From Streptomyces sp. I05A-00742 (GTDB lineage: Bacteria; Actinomycetota; Actinomycetes; Streptomycetales; Streptomycetaceae), in NCBI RefSeq assembly GCF_013055795.1, contig NZ_JABETO010000009.1, positions 62,001 to 126,000 of the forward strand: a DNA stretch of 64,000 nucleotides, written 5' to 3'. The notes beneath the pieces were generated by a model. The model saw only the letters and a program-made list of their open reading frames with translations, had not been told where the DNA came from and did not search any database. Position 1 is the first letter of the stretch. Every line of letters begins with the position of its first letter. Below, in pieces: positions 9,682 to 19,935 of this stretch. Position numbers and translations under genes: made by a program.

Positions 9682-10456
9682 GAGCGCTTTCGAGGGAACT
9701 CCCACGACGCCCAAGGGCGTTCAGAAGGACCACATTCTCTACGGTCATGCGATGCGCCTGTTCACCACGACAGTAACGGCAACCGAGTCCGACCGCTTCT
9801 CTTGCCTCCTGGCCGACGCGCTCCCGAGAGGATAAGCGCGAAGCGCAGCATAAGGGTTTCGGCCCGGGGCAGACCTGCCGGCGGCGGCCGAAATGGTGGC
9901 CGGCGCGGCCGTGGGAGGAACCATCGCGGCCCCAGTCAAGGAAACGCCGTGACCGGGGTTCGAGCTGAGCTACCTGGAAGGTGCCGACCACCGCCAAGGA
10001 CCCGCTCACCCCCGCCCACAGGTCCCAGCTCCGTGATCAGCTGAGCACCAACGGCCGCACCGCAACCATGATCGATCTCACCGATACCGGCTGTTCCGCT
10101 GGTCTCACAGGAGAGGCCACAGGCACCAGAGCTTCAAGATCAACTCGTTGCCCCTATGGGCCCGTATCTTCCAACGACCCAAGTGGAGGCTGGGCAGGAC
10201 CCGCCCGGCCTCCGGTGCTTCGACGGGCAAGCCATCCGGCCGGCCGGAGTTCTGCGCAGGGCCGATCGGAGCGGGGCGTTCCGCTGCACCGGAGACCTGC
10301 CAGGGTTCAGTGCGTCCAGATAGCTCTTCGTCGCACCTCGTCTCACACATTTCTCACAGACGAGAGCGCACGGGAGCACACGGGAGTCCCTGACCTGGGC
10401 ATTCGCTGTCGCCATGGACCACGGCGGACCAGGCGGACATTGCATACGCTAGGGGT
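9682..10456. other. Degenerate stretch at the right edge of the van island
   Basis: No frame on either strand gives a recognisable protein. A short plus-strand frame near 10130-10200 (KINSLPLWARIFQRPKW) looks protein-like but cannot be placed. The stretch separates the mosaic of fragments from the conserved chromosome that resumes with the antitoxin gene. Confidence 0.5.
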
Positions 10457-10756
10457 ATGGCCTACGAGATTCCTGTGACGCAAGCACGAGCCGAGCTGGC
10501 GGAGCTGATCAACCGAGTCGTCTACGGTGGCGAACGGGTGGTCGTCACGCGCCACGGGAAGCCCCTGGTCGCCCTGGTGTCCGCCGCCGACCTGCGGCGA
10601 CTCGAAGAGACTGCGGCGGAGCGGGACGCGCCGGAGGACGACCCGGTGATCAGCACGGTCTCGACGGTGCGCCACCTGCCGTCCGCTCCCGGCGAACCCG
10701 GACGCTTCGGCATCGCGGCCGAGCACCGCGGGCCGGGGGGTACGGAGCGGCGCTGA
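10457..10756 (+). CDS. Phd/YefM-family antitoxin-like protein, no toxin partner
   Basis: A 99-residue protein whose first 60 residues match the Phd/YefM fold: EIPVTQARAELAELINRVVYGGERVVVTRHGKPLVALVS. Such proteins bind DNA as dimers and neutralise Doc or RelE-type toxins. The tail after residue 60 is long and disordered-looking. No RelE, Doc or PIN gene follows; the next sequence is NRPS/thioesterase debris. It is therefore an orphan, either a stand-alone regulator or one half of a broken pair. Confidence 0.8.
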   Translation: MAYEIPVTQARAELAELINRVVYGGERVVVTRHGKPLVALVSAADLRRLEETAAERDAPEDDPVISTVSTVRHLPSAPGEPGRFGIAAEHRGPGGTERR

Positions 10757-10794
10757 GCGGCCGGACGATCGGCGCCCGGCGGGTGTTCGGTGTG

Positions 10795-11440
10795 TCCGAA
10801 CCATCGCCCGGCGTGAAGACGTCGCGTTACGCCTGTTCGCCTTCCCGCACGCCGGCGGAAATCACCACGGTTTCCGCACCTGGTCCTCCGGGCTCCCCGA
10901 GGACGTCGAGATCGTCTCGTACTCCCTGCCCGTCCGGGGCCTCCGGCAGGACGTACCGCACCGGCGCGCACGCCGGCGCACGATTATCCGTCCCGTGCGT
11001 CGTGTACGGCGGAGCCGCGGACCGGACGGTGGGCGCCGACGAACTGTGGGCCTGGCGCGAGCACTTCGACGACGCGGCACCCTTCGACATGGAGATCTTC
11101 CCCGGCGGGCACTTCTGACCCTCGACTCGGAGGCCGCCCTCCTCGACAGCGTCAGGGGACACCTCGACCGGGTGCGCGACCGGGCCGCACCGTCCGTTGT
11201 CCTGCCGGAGAAGACGTTCCCGGCCCCCGGCCGCGGCCTCTGGACCCGCTTCCAGGGCCAAGTGAAGGAAGACCCGGACGCGTTGGCGCTCGTCGACGGG
11301 GGACGACGCTGGTCCTACCGCCAACTCCGCGACAGTGCCACCGCGCTCGCCGCTCCGGCACCCCGAGGTCTTCTTCAACGCCGCCCGGTTCGACCGGACC
11401 ATCGCGCTGGACACGGAGGACTACCGGTCGATCGCCCGGC
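10795..11440 (+). pseudogene. Type II thioesterase / NRPS adenylation-domain debris
   Basis: One frame gives a thioesterase N-terminus (RLFAFPHAGGNHHGF then LPEDVEIVSYSLPVRG). The catalytic GHSMG region is missing, and a different frame gives the C-terminal part (VVYGGAADRTVGADELWAW, ending EIFPGGHF). After another shift a hydrolase tail runs into what looks like the start of an adenylation domain (ALALVDGGRRWSYRQLRDSA) before similarity ends. A further piece (EVFFNAARFDRTIALDTEDY) is unplaced. A deleted nonribosomal peptide locus is the simplest reading. Confidence 0.55.
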
Positions 11441-11556
11441 CCCCGGGCCGAGCCGATCACCCAGCCCTGAGGCGGCGGCCCGTCGTCACCCGTCCGTCGT
11501 CACCATTCCGTCGTCACCCGCCCGGCGGGTGACGACGAGCGGCGCGCCGCGGTCGG

Positions 11557-11895
11557 TCAGGGGGCGAAGACGGTGCTGGCGAGCACGACGTGGACGACGG
11601 TGCCGCCGAGTATGGACAGCAGGATGTTCCGCCGCCACAGGTGCAGGGCCACGGTGAAGGCGAGCGCCAGGACCGTCGGCCACGCCCGGTCGGGCACGCG
11701 CGGGCTGAAGTCGCGCAGGGTGTGGACGGCGAGGATGACCATCACCCCGACCGGCATCGCCTTGTTGAGGTGGACGACGAGTGGGCTGGACCGCAGCGGC
11801 GCCAGGGCGGCGAACGGCAGGGCCCGCAGGGCCCAGGTGACGGCGACGGCGGTGGCGACCGCGGCGATCAGATATCCGGTGTCAGGCACGGGCAC
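11557..11895 (-). CDS. azlD: AzlD-type branched-chain amino acid exporter subunit
   Basis: A 112-residue, four-helix membrane protein of the AzlD family (LRALPFAALAPLRSS early, VVILAVHTL and NILLSILGGTVVHVVL later). With AzlC it forms an exporter for branched-chain amino acids. The ATG at 11895 overlaps the end of azlC by 14 bases, so the pair is co-translated. The neighbouring Lrp-type gene probably controls it. Confidence 0.9.
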   Translation of the reverse strand: MPVPDTGYLIAAVATAVAVTWALRALPFAALAPLRSSPLVVHLNKAMPVGVMVILAVHTLRDFSPRVPDRAWPTVLALAFTVALHLWRRNILLSILGGTVVHVVLASTVFAP

Positions 11896-12628
11896 GCTCC
11901 TTGCGCGTCACGGCGTAGCGGGTCAGCAGGCCGGCGGTGAACAGGGCGAAGGCGGTCAGCAGCAGCTGGCCGGGGAGGACGAAGCGCGCGACGAGCGCGC
12001 ACGCCAGGGCCAGGAGGGGAGCGGGTATGTCGCGGCGGGCGCGGAAGGCGCCGATGGCCAGCACGATGAACAGGGCCGTCACCGCGAAGTCCAGCCCTCT
12101 GATCCCGTCGGGGATGACCGAGCCGAGCAGCGCGCCGGTCCTCGCCCCGCCGGCCCAGTAGAAGTGGATGAACACCTGGAGCCACAGGACACGGCGGCTC
12201 GGGAAGGACTGGGCGGCCTCGCCGACGGTGACCGCGTACGCCTCGTCGGACAGCGCGAAGGTGCTGTACGCCTTGCCGAGCCGCCCCCGGACCCGGTGCA
12301 GGGGGAACGACAGCGCGTAGAAGACGTGCCGGAAGTTGACCAGGAACGCCGTCACCGCGATCGAGGCGAGCGGCGCCGAGGCCGGCACCAGCCCGAGGAA
12401 CAGGAATTCGAGGGAACCGGCGTAGACGAAGCCGGAGAAGACGCTCGCCCACCACCACGCGAAGCCGGAGTGGGCGACGAGGGCGCCGAAGGCGACGCCC
12501 ATCGGGTACGCCCCCAGGCCCACGGAGCCGGAGTCCCGTAACGCGCGTCGCAGGTCGGAGCGGAGTCGTTGGCGGGGGGCAGGGGGAGCGGGAGGAACGC
12601 CGACATGTTTGGCCGGAAGTGTCGCCAT
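11882..12628 (-). CDS. azlC: AzlC-type branched-chain amino acid exporter
   Basis: A 248-residue membrane protein with about seven helices; the signature YPMGVAFGALVAHSGFAWWWA, FVYAGSLEFLFLGL and FLVNFRHVFYALSF segments are typical of AzlC. It is the larger subunit of the AzlCD exporter and precedes azlD in the transcript. Its start is 63 bases from the divergent Lrp-type regulator. Confidence 0.92.
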   Translation of the reverse strand: MATLPAKHVGVPPAPPAPRQRLRSDLRRALRDSGSVGLGAYPMGVAFGALVAHSGFAWWWASVFSGFVYAGSLEFLFLGLVPASAPLASIAVTAFLVNFRHVFYALSFPLHRVRGRLGKAYSTFALSDEAYAVTVGEAAQSFPSRRVLWLQVFIHFYWAGGARTGALLGSVIPDGIRGLDFAVTALFIVLAIGAFRARRDIPAPLLALACALVARFVLPGQLLLTAFALFTAGLLTRYAVTRKERARA

Positions 12629-12691
12629 GCCGGCAATCCTAGGAAGGTTGCCGACTTATATGGTTTCGAAATGTGACCCTAGAATTGGCAT

Positions 12692-13150
12692 ATGGGCAAT
12701 GAACGTAAAGTCGACCGGATCGATCGTGACATCTTGTTCCACCTCCAGCAGGACGGCCGGCTGACCAACGTCGAACTCGCCAAGCGCGTCGGGCTGACGC
12801 CCCCGCCCTGCCTGCGGCGGGTCAGACGCCTGGAGGAGGCCGGGATCATCACCGGCTACCGGGCCCGCGTCAACCACGAGGCGGCGGGCCGGGGTTTGGA
12901 GGTCATGGTCTCCATCGAGGTCTCGGTCAGCGACCTGAAGACCCTGGAGGGGCTGGAGACCACCATCGCCGCCTACGAGGAAGTCGTCGAGTTCCGCCGC
13001 GCCTTCGGCACCCCGGACTACTACCTGCGTGTTCTGGTCGCCGACTACGCCGCCTACGAGGAGTTCCAGACCGGCAAAATCATCGGGATCCCCGGCGTCG
13101 CCCGGGTGATCTCCCAGCCGACCATGAAGAAGATCAAGGTGATCGACTGA
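12692..13150 (+). CDS. Lrp/AsnC-family transcriptional regulator
   Basis: A 152-residue regulator with an N-terminal winged helix (VDRIDRDILFHLQQDGRLTN through RVRRLEEAGIITGYRA) and a C-terminal RAM ligand-binding domain (FGTPDYYLRVLVADYAAYEEF). Divergent from azlCD across a short AT-rich gap, so it most likely senses a branched-chain amino acid and controls export. The ATG at 12692 fits the family start. Confidence 0.92.
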   Translation: MGNERKVDRIDRDILFHLQQDGRLTNVELAKRVGLTPPPCLRRVRRLEEAGIITGYRARVNHEAAGRGLEVMVSIEVSVSDLKTLEGLETTIAAYEEVVEFRRAFGTPDYYLRVLVADYAAYEEFQTGKIIGIPGVARVISQPTMKKIKVID

Positions 13151-13337
13151 GCCGCCCTCCGGATTCGCGCCGGATTCGCGCCGGATGTCCATGGCGACGC
13201 AAAGCGCCGGTTAACACGGTGGAAAAGCTTGCGCAGTAAGTTGCAATCACCGGTCTCCGGAGGGACCTGCCCACCTCGGCACCGTGCTGAACTGGGGTAA
13301 CGTCCCGCTGCGTTCGAACGACAGTGAGGTGGGGCCC

Positions 13338-13640
13338 GTGCAACTGACACCGCACGAACAGGAGCGGCTGCTGATCCACGTGGCCGCCGATGTGGCCGAG
13401 AAGCGCCGGGCCCGCGGGCTGCTGCTGAACCATCCCGAAGCCGTGGCCCTGATCACCGCGCACATCCTCGAAGGCGCACGCGACGGCCGCTCGGTGGCCG
13501 AACTCATGTCCTCCGGACGGAAGGTGCTCACCCGCGACGAGGTCATGACGGGCATCCCCGAGATGATCCCGGACGTCCAGGTGGAGGCCACGTTCCCGGA
13601 CGGGACCAAGCTCGTCACCGTCCACGAGCCCATAGTCTGA
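13338..13640 (+). CDS. ureA: Urease gamma subunit
   Basis: A 100-residue structural subunit of nickel urease (urea to ammonia and CO2). The GTG at 13338 gives [24 protein letters not shown], the family start and length; an upstream ATG at 13284 would add 18 unrelated residues. The conserved [21 protein letters not shown] and [25 protein letters not shown] are intact. First gene of ureABCFGD. Confidence 0.95.
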   Translation: MQLTPHEQERLLIHVAADVAEKRRARGLLLNHPEAVALITAHILEGARDGRSVAELMSSGRKVLTRDEVMTGIPEMIPDVQVEATFPDGTKLVTVHEPIV

Positions 13641-13654
13641 CGGAGGGGATCCCC

Positions 13655-13981
13655 ATGGCCACCGACTCCCTCGTACCGGGGCAGATCCTCTGCGCGGACG
13701 AACCCGTCCGCCTCAACGAGGGCCTGCACCGCACCAGGATCACCGTGCTGAACACCGCCGACCGGCCCGTCCAGGTGGGCTCGCACTACCACTTCGCCGA
13801 GGCCAACCCGGGCCTGGAGTTCGACCGGGCGGCCGCCCACGGCAAGCGGCTCGACATCGCCGCCGGCACCGCCGTCCGCTTCGAACCGGGCATCCCGGTC
13901 GCGGTGGACCTCGTCCCCCTCGCCGGCAAGCGGATCGTGCCGGGGCTGCGCGGGGCGTGCGGGGGACAGCTCGATGGCTGA
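13655..13981 (+). CDS. ureB: Urease beta subunit
   Basis: A 108-residue subunit with the family core [18 protein letters not shown] and ending [12 protein letters not shown]. Preceded by a GGAGGGG Shine-Dalgarno sequence and 14 bases after ureA; its last bases overlap the ureC start by 8. No active-site residues; it packs against UreC. Confidence 0.95.
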   Translation: MATDSLVPGQILCADEPVRLNEGLHRTRITVLNTADRPVQVGSHYHFAEANPGLEFDRAAAHGKRLDIAAGTAVRFEPGIPVAVDLVPLAGKRIVPGLRGACGGQLDG

Positions 13982-15752
13982 GCCGAGGGATGACCGGAGG
14001 GATGCCCCGAGGGATGACCCGAGGGGCGAACCGTCCCGGCTCGACCGGGCCGTGTACGTCGCCCTCTACGGGCCGACCACCGGCGACCGGATCCGGCTCG
14101 CCGACACCGACCTGCTGATCGAGGTGGAGGAGGACCGGTCCGGCGGCCCCGGACGGGCGGGCGACGAGGCCGTGTTCGGCGGCGGCAAGGTCATCCGGGA
14201 GTCCATGGGCCAGTCCCGGGTCACCCGGGCCGAGGGCGCCCCCGACACGGTCGTCACCGGAGCCGTCGTCCTCGACCACTGGGGGATCGTCAAGGCCGAC
14301 GTCGGGATCCGCGACGGCCGGATCACCGGCGTCGGCAAAGCGGGCAACCCCGACACCATGGACGGCGTCCACCCCGACCTGGTGATCGGCCCCGAGACCG
14401 AGGTCATCTCCGGCAACGGCCGCGTCCTCACCGCCGGAGCCGTCGACGCCCACGTCCACTTCATCTGCCCGCAGTCCGTCGAGACCGCCCTCGCCTCCGG
14501 CGTCACCACCCTCGTCGGAGGCGGCACCGGTCCCGCCGAGGGAAGCAAGGCCACCACCATCACCCCGGGCGCCTGGCACCTCGCCCGGATGTTCGAGGCG
14601 CTGGAGGCGTACCCCGTCAACATCGGCCTGCTCGGCAAGGGCAACACCGTCTCGTACGACGCGATGCGCGCCCAACTGCGCGCCGGAGCCGTCGGATTCA
14701 AGATCCACGAGGACTGGGGGGCGACCCCCGCCGCCATCGACGCCTGCCTGGCCGTCTGCGAGGAGAGCGGCGCCCAGCTCGCCATCCACACCGACACCCT
14801 CAACGAGGCCGGATTCGTCGGCGACACCCTCGCCGCCATCGCCGGACGCTCGATCCACGCCTACCACACCGAGGGCGCCGGCGGCGGGCACGCGCCCGAC
14901 ATCATCACCGTCGTCTCCGAGCCCAACGTCCTCCCCAGCTCCACCAACCCCACCCGCCCGCACACCGTCAACACCGTCGAGGAACACCTCGACATGCTGA
15001 TGGTCTGCCACCACCTCAACCCCGCGGTCCCCGAGGACCTGGCCTTCGCCGAGTCCCGCATCCGCCCCGGCACCATCGCCGCCGAGGACCACCTCCACGA
15101 CCTCGGCGCCATCTCGATCGTCTCCTCGGACTCCCAGGCCATGGGACGCATCGGCGAGACCGTGCTGCGCACCTGGCAGACCGCCCACGTCATGAAGGCC
15201 CGGCGCGGCCCCCTGCCCGGCGACGGCCCGGCCGACAACCGGCGGGCCCGGCGCTACATCGCCAAGTACACGATCAACCCGGCCGCGGCCCAGGGGCTCG
15301 ACCACGAGATCGGCTCGGTGGAGGAGGGCAAGCTCGCCGACCTGGTGCTCTGGGAGCCCGCCTTCTTCGGCGTCAAACCGCTGCTCGTACTCAAGGGCGG
15401 CCAGATCGCCTGGGCCCAGATGGGCGACGCCAACGCCTCCATCCCCACCCCCCAACCCGTCCTGCCCCGCCCGATGTTCGGCGCCAAGGGGCGGGCCCCC
15501 GCCGCCACCTCCCTCAACTTCGTCACCCAGTGGGCCCTGGACGACGGCCTCCCCGAACGCCTCGGCCTCGGCAAACGGTTCGTGCCCATCCGGGACACCC
15601 GCGGCGTCACCAAGGCCGACATGCGCAACAACGACGCCCGTCCCCGCGTCGAGGTCGATCCCGACACCTTCACGGTCACCATCGACGGCGACCCCGTGGA
15701 ACCCCGGCCCGCCGTGGAACTCCCCATGGCCCAACGGTACTTCCTCTTCTGA
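13974..15752 (+). CDS. ureC: Urease alpha subunit (catalytic)
   Basis: A 592-residue nickel amidohydrolase. Metal ligands His160 and His162 (DAHVHFICP), the carbamylated bridging lysine Lys243 ([12 protein letters not shown]), the HTDTLNE and [16 protein letters not shown] stretches and the mobile-flap MVCHHLNP are all present, so it should be active. About 21 charged, low-complexity residues precede the family start near residue 22. Translationally coupled to ureB upstream and ureF downstream (stop and ATG share one base). Confidence 0.97.
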   Translation: MAEPRDDRRDAPRDDPRGEPSRLDRAVYVALYGPTTGDRIRLADTDLLIEVEEDRSGGPGRAGDEAVFGGGKVIRESMGQSRVTRAEGAPDTVVTGAVVLDHWGIVKADVGIRDGRITGVGKAGNPDTMDGVHPDLVIGPETEVISGNGRVLTAGAVDAHVHFICPQSVETALASGVTTLVGGGTGPAEGSKATTITPGAWHLARMFEALEAYPVNIGLLGKGNTVSYDAMRAQLRAGAVGFKIHEDWGATPAAIDACLAVCEESGAQLAIHTDTLNEAGFVGDTLAAIAGRSIHAYHTEGAGGGHAPDIITVVSEPNVLPSSTNPTRPHTVNTVEEHLDMLMVCHHLNPAVPEDLAFAESRIRPGTIAAEDHLHDLGAISIVSSDSQAMGRIGETVLRTWQTAHVMKARRGPLPGDGPADNRRARRYIAKYTINPAAAQGLDHEIGSVEEGKLADLVLWEPAFFGVKPLLVLKGGQIAWAQMGDANASIPTPQPVLPRPMFGAKGRAPAATSLNFVTQWALDDGLPERLGLGKRFVPIRDTRGVTKADMRNNDARPRVEVDPDTFTVTIDGDPVEPRPAVELPMAQRYFLF

Positions 15753-16426
15753 TGACCCTGGCTTCCTTGCTGGTCCTCGCCGACGGGCGCTTCCCCGCCG
15801 GCGGCCACGCCCACTCCGGCGGGGCGGAGGCGGCCGTCGCGGCGGGGCGGATCCATGACGCCGCCGACCTGGAGGAGTTCTGCCGCGGGCGCCTGCACAC
15901 CACCGGCCTGACCGCCGCCGCTCTCGCCGCCGCCGCTGCCGCCGGCGCCGACCCGCTCACCCTCGACGACGCGGCCGACGCCCGCACCCCGTCCCCCGCC
16001 CTGCGCGCCGTCGCCCGGCGGCTCGGCCGCCAGATGATGCGCGCCGCCCGCGCGGCCTGGGGGTCACCCTCCCTGGACGCCCTCGCCACGGCCCGGCCGC
16101 GCGGTGCCCACCAGCCCGTCGTCCTGGGGCTCGCCGCCCGCGCGGCCGGGCTCGGCCCCGGGGAGGCGGCGTACGCCGCGGGCTACGAGGCGATCGGCGG
16201 GCCCGCGACGGCGGTTGTCCGGCTGCTCGGGCTCGATCCGTTCGAGGCGACGGGGGTGTTGGCGCGGTTGGCGCCGGAGCTGGACGCGGTTGCGGGGCGG
16301 GCGGCGGAGGCTGCTCGGGATGTGTTCCACGACGGGGTGGATGCGCTGCCGGCTGCGTCGGCGCCGCTGCTGGACGTCATGGCGGAGGGGCATGCGGCGT
16401 GGCCGGTTCGCCTCTTCGCCTCGTAG
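15752..16426 (+). CDS. ureF: Urease accessory protein UreF
   Basis: A 224-residue accessory factor that, with UreD and UreG, helps load nickel into UreC. The LLVLADGRFPAGGHAHSGGAE start and YAAGYEAIGGPATAVVRLLG are typical. The last third, from about 16200, uses more T- and G-ending codons than the first part. Followed by a long inverted repeat that separates it from ureG. Confidence 0.9.
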   Translation: MTLASLLVLADGRFPAGGHAHSGGAEAAVAAGRIHDAADLEEFCRGRLHTTGLTAAALAAAAAAGADPLTLDDAADARTPSPALRAVARRLGRQMMRAARAAWGSPSLDALATARPRGAHQPVVLGLAARAAGLGPGEAAYAAGYEAIGGPATAVVRLLGLDPFEATGVLARLAPELDAVAGRAAEAARDVFHDGVDALPAASAPLLDVMAEGHAAWPVRLFAS

Positions 16427-16429
16427 GAG

Positions 16430-16641
16430 GGGGTGGTGCCCCGGGCCCGCCCCTTCACCGTTTCTTGCAGGGGCTGCGCCCCCGCACCCCCAGAGCGCGC
16501 CTGCGGCGCGCGTCCTCAATCGCCGGACGGGCTGACTTCAGCCCGTCCGGCGATTGAGGACAACCGCGCGAAGCGCGGTTTCAAGGGGCCGCGGGGCACC
16601 CCCCGCAGAAACGGTGAAAGGGCGGGCCCGGGGCACCCCCA
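16430..16641. repeat. Long imperfect inverted repeat between ureF and ureG
   Basis: Two arms of about 100 nt are imperfect reverse complements around 16536. The centre (16513-16560) has 24-bp arms, tcctcaatcgccggacgggc paired with its complement. Further out, gcccgccccttcaccgtttc pairs with gaaacggtgaaagggcgggc, and ggtgccccgggcccg with cgggcccggggcacc. It encodes nothing and sits inside the urease operon. It could be a MITE-like element, a transcript-stabilising hairpin or an attenuator. Confidence 0.8.
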
Positions 16642-16677
16642 AAAGACCGCCACCACCCACCACCCAAGGAGCCCCCA

Positions 16678-17382
16678 GTGCACCTCGACCACCCCACCAC
16701 CCCCTACCCCCACCGCCACACCTACAGCGCGGCGACCCGCCCCGACGGCACCCGCCGTGCCCTCCGCATCGGCCTCGGCGGCCCCGTAGGCTCCGGAAAG
16801 ACGGCAACCGTAGCCGCCCTCTGCCGCGCCCTGCGCGACGACCTGTCGATCGCCGTCGTGACGAACGACATCTACACCCGCGAGGACGCGGAGTTCCTGC
16901 TCCGCAACGCCGTCCTGCCCCCGGAGCGCATCTCCGCCGTAGAGACGGGAGCCTGCCCCCACACCGCGATCCGCGACGACATCTCCGCCAACCTCGAAGC
17001 GGTCGAGGACCTTGAGGACGCGGTGGGCCCGCTCGACCTCGTACTCGTCGAATCGGGCGGCGACAACCTCACCGCGACCTTCTCGAAGGGCCTCGTCGAC
17101 GCACAGGTGTTCGTCATCGACGTGGCGGGCGGCGACGACATCCCACGCAAGGGCGGGCCGGGCATCACGACCGCCGACCTCCTGGTCGTCAACAAGACGG
17201 ACCTCGCCCCGTACGTCGGCGTGGACCTCGCGGGGATGGCCCGCGACGCCAAGGCGCAGCGCGGCGACCTGCCGGTGGCCTTCACCTCGCTGACCACGGA
17301 GGACGGCGTGGCGCCGGTGCGGGACTGGGTGCGCGAACGGCTCGCCGCATGGGCCGGGGCCGCGGCCGCCGCCGCGTCGTGA
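16678..17382 (+). CDS. ureG: Urease accessory GTPase UreG
   Basis: A 234-residue SIMIBI GTPase that drives nickel insertion. Walker [15 protein letters not shown] is at about 32-45; the nickel-binding CPH motif ([13 protein letters not shown]), the [15 protein letters not shown] stretch and the [10 protein letters not shown] base-recognition motif are present. A His-rich N-terminus ([15 protein letters not shown]) precedes the GTPase core. Overlaps ureD by 34 bases. Confidence 0.95.
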   Translation: MHLDHPTTPYPHRHTYSAATRPDGTRRALRIGLGGPVGSGKTATVAALCRALRDDLSIAVVTNDIYTREDAEFLLRNAVLPPERISAVETGACPHTAIRDDISANLEAVEDLEDAVGPLDLVLVESGGDNLTATFSKGLVDAQVFVIDVAGGDDIPRKGGPGITTADLLVVNKTDLAPYVGVDLAGMARDAKAQRGDLPVAFTSLTTEDGVAPVRDWVRERLAAWAGAAAAAAS

Positions 17383-18209
17383 CGGGCGTGCGGGCCGCGG
17401 CCCGCATCGTCGCCGCCCCGGACGGGCGGGGCGGCACGGCCCTGCCGGTGCTGGAGGGTGAGGCACCGTTCGCGCTCCGCCGGACGGGGGAGAGGGGCGG
17501 CGAGGCCCACGTCACGCTGGTGGGTGCGATGAGCGCGCCGCTCGGCGGCGACCGGCTGACGCTGAGTGTCACCGTGGCGGCCGGCGCCGCCCTGCGCTTC
17601 ACCACCACGGCCGCCACCCTCGCGCTGCCCGGCCGGACGGGCGCCCCGGCCACGTACGACACACGGATCACCGTCGGGGACGGCGCGACGTTGCACTGGC
17701 TCCCCGAGCCGCTGATCTCCGCCGCGGGCAGCGACCTCCGCACGACCACCCGCGTCGAACTGGCCCCCACAGCCCGGCTGGTGCTCAGGGAGGAGCAGGT
17801 CCTCGGCCGCACGGGCGAACGGCCCGGCCGGCTCACCTCCCGGCTGACCGTCCGCCGCGCCGGACGCCCGCTCCTCGACCAGGAGCTCGCCTACGGGCCG
17901 GGGGTGCCCGGCTGGGACGGCGGAGCCGTGCTCGGGGGTCATCGGGCCATGGGGCAACTCCTGGTCGTCGACCCGTCCTTCGGCGACCGCCCGCCGATGC
18001 TGCCCCCGCCCGGGCCCACGGCGGCCGTCATGGCGCTCGCGGGACCGGCCGCCGTGGTGAGCGCGGTGGCGTCCGACGCGCTGCGGCTGCGCGGACTGCT
18101 GCGGGAGGGGGAGTCCGCGGTGAGGGACGGGGGCCGTGAAAGAGCGGGTACGGCCGTGACGCACGGTGTCGCAGGAGACGTCCATGCTGACGTCATTCTT
18201 ACGGATTAG
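17349..18209 (+). CDS. ureD: Urease accessory protein UreD
   Basis: Up to 286 residues; the family body ([62 protein letters not shown]) fits UreD/UreH, which docks UreF and UreG on apo-urease. The ATG at 17349 lies within ureG; a GTG near 17379 would also fit. Last gene of the operon; no ureE is present. Confidence 0.88.
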   Translation: MGRGRGRRRVVTGVRAAARIVAAPDGRGGTALPVLEGEAPFALRRTGERGGEAHVTLVGAMSAPLGGDRLTLSVTVAAGAALRFTTTAATLALPGRTGAPATYDTRITVGDGATLHWLPEPLISAAGSDLRTTTRVELAPTARLVLREEQVLGRTGERPGRLTSRLTVRRAGRPLLDQELAYGPGVPGWDGGAVLGGHRAMGQLLVVDPSFGDRPPMLPPPGPTAAVMALAGPAAVVSAVASDALRLRGLLREGESAVRDGGRERAGTAVTHGVAGDVHADVILTD

Positions 18210-18329
18210 TAAAGATTCACCCGAACAACCTGTCCATCTTGGTACGGGAGGCGGAATTATCCCTGGTGCAGCTCTGTGATCATCGCTGCCCCGATCCGAG
18301 GGCGGCGTTCCCAGCAGGGGGATTCCCAC

Positions 18330-19916
18330 GTGAGACCTAAAGCGATACTCGGCGCGGCCACCGGCACCGTGATGACCGGCGCCCTCGTCGCGGGCTTCCT
18401 GGCCGCTCCGTCGGCCGGTGCCACCGAGCGCGTGCCCGGTGGCGCAGCCGAGGCCAAGGGCGTGCAGGTCGCCGCCGAGAGGGCGGCGAAGAAGGGCATC
18501 AAGTGGCAGGACTGCCCTGCCGCCTGGGGCCTGGAGAAGCCCATCCAGTGCGGTTGGGTGACCGTCCCGGTCGACTACGCCAAGCCCAACGGCCCGACGA
18601 TCAAGATCGCCGTGGACCGGGTGCGTTCCACCGGCACGGCCAAGGAGCGCCAGGGATCGCTGGTCTACAACCCGGGCGGCCCCGGTGGCTCCGGCCTGAA
18701 GTTCCCGCGCAAGGTCACGACGAAGAACCCCATCTACGCCAAGACGTCCAAGGCGTACGACTTCGTCGGGTTCGACCCGCGCGGTGTGGGCAAGTCCGCC
18801 CCGATCTCCTGCGTCGACCCCAAGCAGTTCGTCGCCGCGCCCAAGGCCGACCCGGTGCCGGACAGCAAGGCCGACAAGCTGGCCCAGCGCAAGCTCGCCA
18901 AGCAGTACGCGGACGGCTGCGCCAAGCGCAGCGGCAAGCTGCTGCCGTACCTCACGACGATGAACACCGCCCGTGACATCGACGTCGTGCGCGCCGCCCT
19001 CGGCGACAAGAAGCTCAACTACCTCGGCGTCTCCTACGGCACCTACATCGGCGCCGTCTACGGCACGCTCTTCCCGAACCACGTCCGCCGGATGATCGTG
19101 GACAGCGTCGTCAACCCGGCGCAGAGCAACATCTGGTACCAGGCCAACCTGGAGCAGGACACCGCCTTCGAGGGCCGGTTCAAGGACTGGGAGAAGTGGG
19201 TCGCCCAGCACGACTCGGTCTTCCACATCGGCAACAGCCAGGCCAAGGTGCACGCCCAGTGGCTGAAGCTGCGCGCCGAGGCGAAGAAGAAGCCCATCGG
19301 CGGCCTCGTCGGCCCGGCCGAGCTGATCAACTTCTTCCAGAGCGCCGCGTACTACGACTCCTCCTGGATCCCCGTCGCCGACACCTGGGCCAAGTACCGC
19401 TCCGGTGACAAGAAGGCCCTCGTCGAGGCCGCCGGCCCGGACCTGGCGGGCGCCGTGGCCGCCGAGAACGGCAACGCCGTCTACACGGCCGTCGAGTGCG
19501 CCGACGCCAAGTGGCCCACCAGCTGGGCCAAGTGGGACCGGGACAACACCCGCATCCACCGCCAGGCCCCGTTCATGACCTGGTCGAACGCCTGGATGAA
19601 CCTCCCCTGCGCCACCTGGAAGGCCCCGCAGGGCAACCCGCTCGAGGTCAAGACCCGCAAGGGCCTGCCGCAGACCCTGATCGTGCAGTCCACCCGTGAC
19701 GCCGCCACCCCGTACTCCGGCGCCGTCGAGCTGCACAAGCGCTTCCGGGGCTCGCGCCTGATCACCGAGAAGGGCGCCGGTTCGCACGGTGTGACCGGCC
19801 TGGTCAACCCGTGCATCAACGACCGATTCGACGCCTACCTGCTCACCGGCAAGGTCGACGCCAAGGACGTGACGTGCGCCCCGCACGCCGTCCCGGCGCC
19901 GAAGGCCGCCAAGTAG
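18330..19916 (+). CDS. Secreted tripeptidyl-aminopeptidase-like hydrolase (S33)
   Basis: A 528-residue secreted alpha/beta hydrolase. The GTG at 18330 follows an AGCAGGGGG ribosome site and gives a clean signal peptide (MRPKAILGAATG, a hydrophobic core, cleavage near APSAGA); a longer frame from 18276 would bury it. NPGGPGGSG forms the oxyanion hole, the nucleophile is in GVSYGTYIG, and the C-terminal TAP-like domain holds the Asp (STRDAATP) and His (GAGSHGV) region. Similar to Streptomyces exported tripeptidyl aminopeptidases that trim peptides outside the cell. Own transcript, with a terminator after it. Confidence 0.9.
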   Translation: MRPKAILGAATGTVMTGALVAGFLAAPSAGATERVPGGAAEAKGVQVAAERAAKKGIKWQDCPAAWGLEKPIQCGWVTVPVDYAKPNGPTIKIAVDRVRSTGTAKERQGSLVYNPGGPGGSGLKFPRKVTTKNPIYAKTSKAYDFVGFDPRGVGKSAPISCVDPKQFVAAPKADPVPDSKADKLAQRKLAKQYADGCAKRSGKLLPYLTTMNTARDIDVVRAALGDKKLNYLGVSYGTYIGAVYGTLFPNHVRRMIVDSVVNPAQSNIWYQANLEQDTAFEGRFKDWEKWVAQHDSVFHIGNSQAKVHAQWLKLRAEAKKKPIGGLVGPAELINFFQSAAYYDSSWIPVADTWAKYRSGDKKALVEAAGPDLAGAVAAENGNAVYTAVECADAKWPTSWAKWDRDNTRIHRQAPFMTWSNAWMNLPCATWKAPQGNPLEVKTRKGLPQTLIVQSTRDAATPYSGAVELHKRFRGSRLITEKGAGSHGVTGLVNPCINDRFDAYLLTGKVDAKDVTCAPHAVPAPKAAK

Positions 19917-19935
19917 CGGACAGCGTCAGGAGCCG

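Noticed and set aside
10457..10756. A full toxin-antitoxin pair
   Set aside because: No toxin gene follows or precedes the Phd-like antitoxin.
13740..15734. A 664-codon minus-strand frame
   Set aside because: It mirrors ureB and ureC, is Gly/Val/Asp-rich and has no domain.
16872..19886. A 1004-codon open frame on the minus strand
   Set aside because: It is antisense to ureG, ureD and the S33 hydrolase, all with clear motifs. Long antisense frames are normal in 70+% GC DNA.
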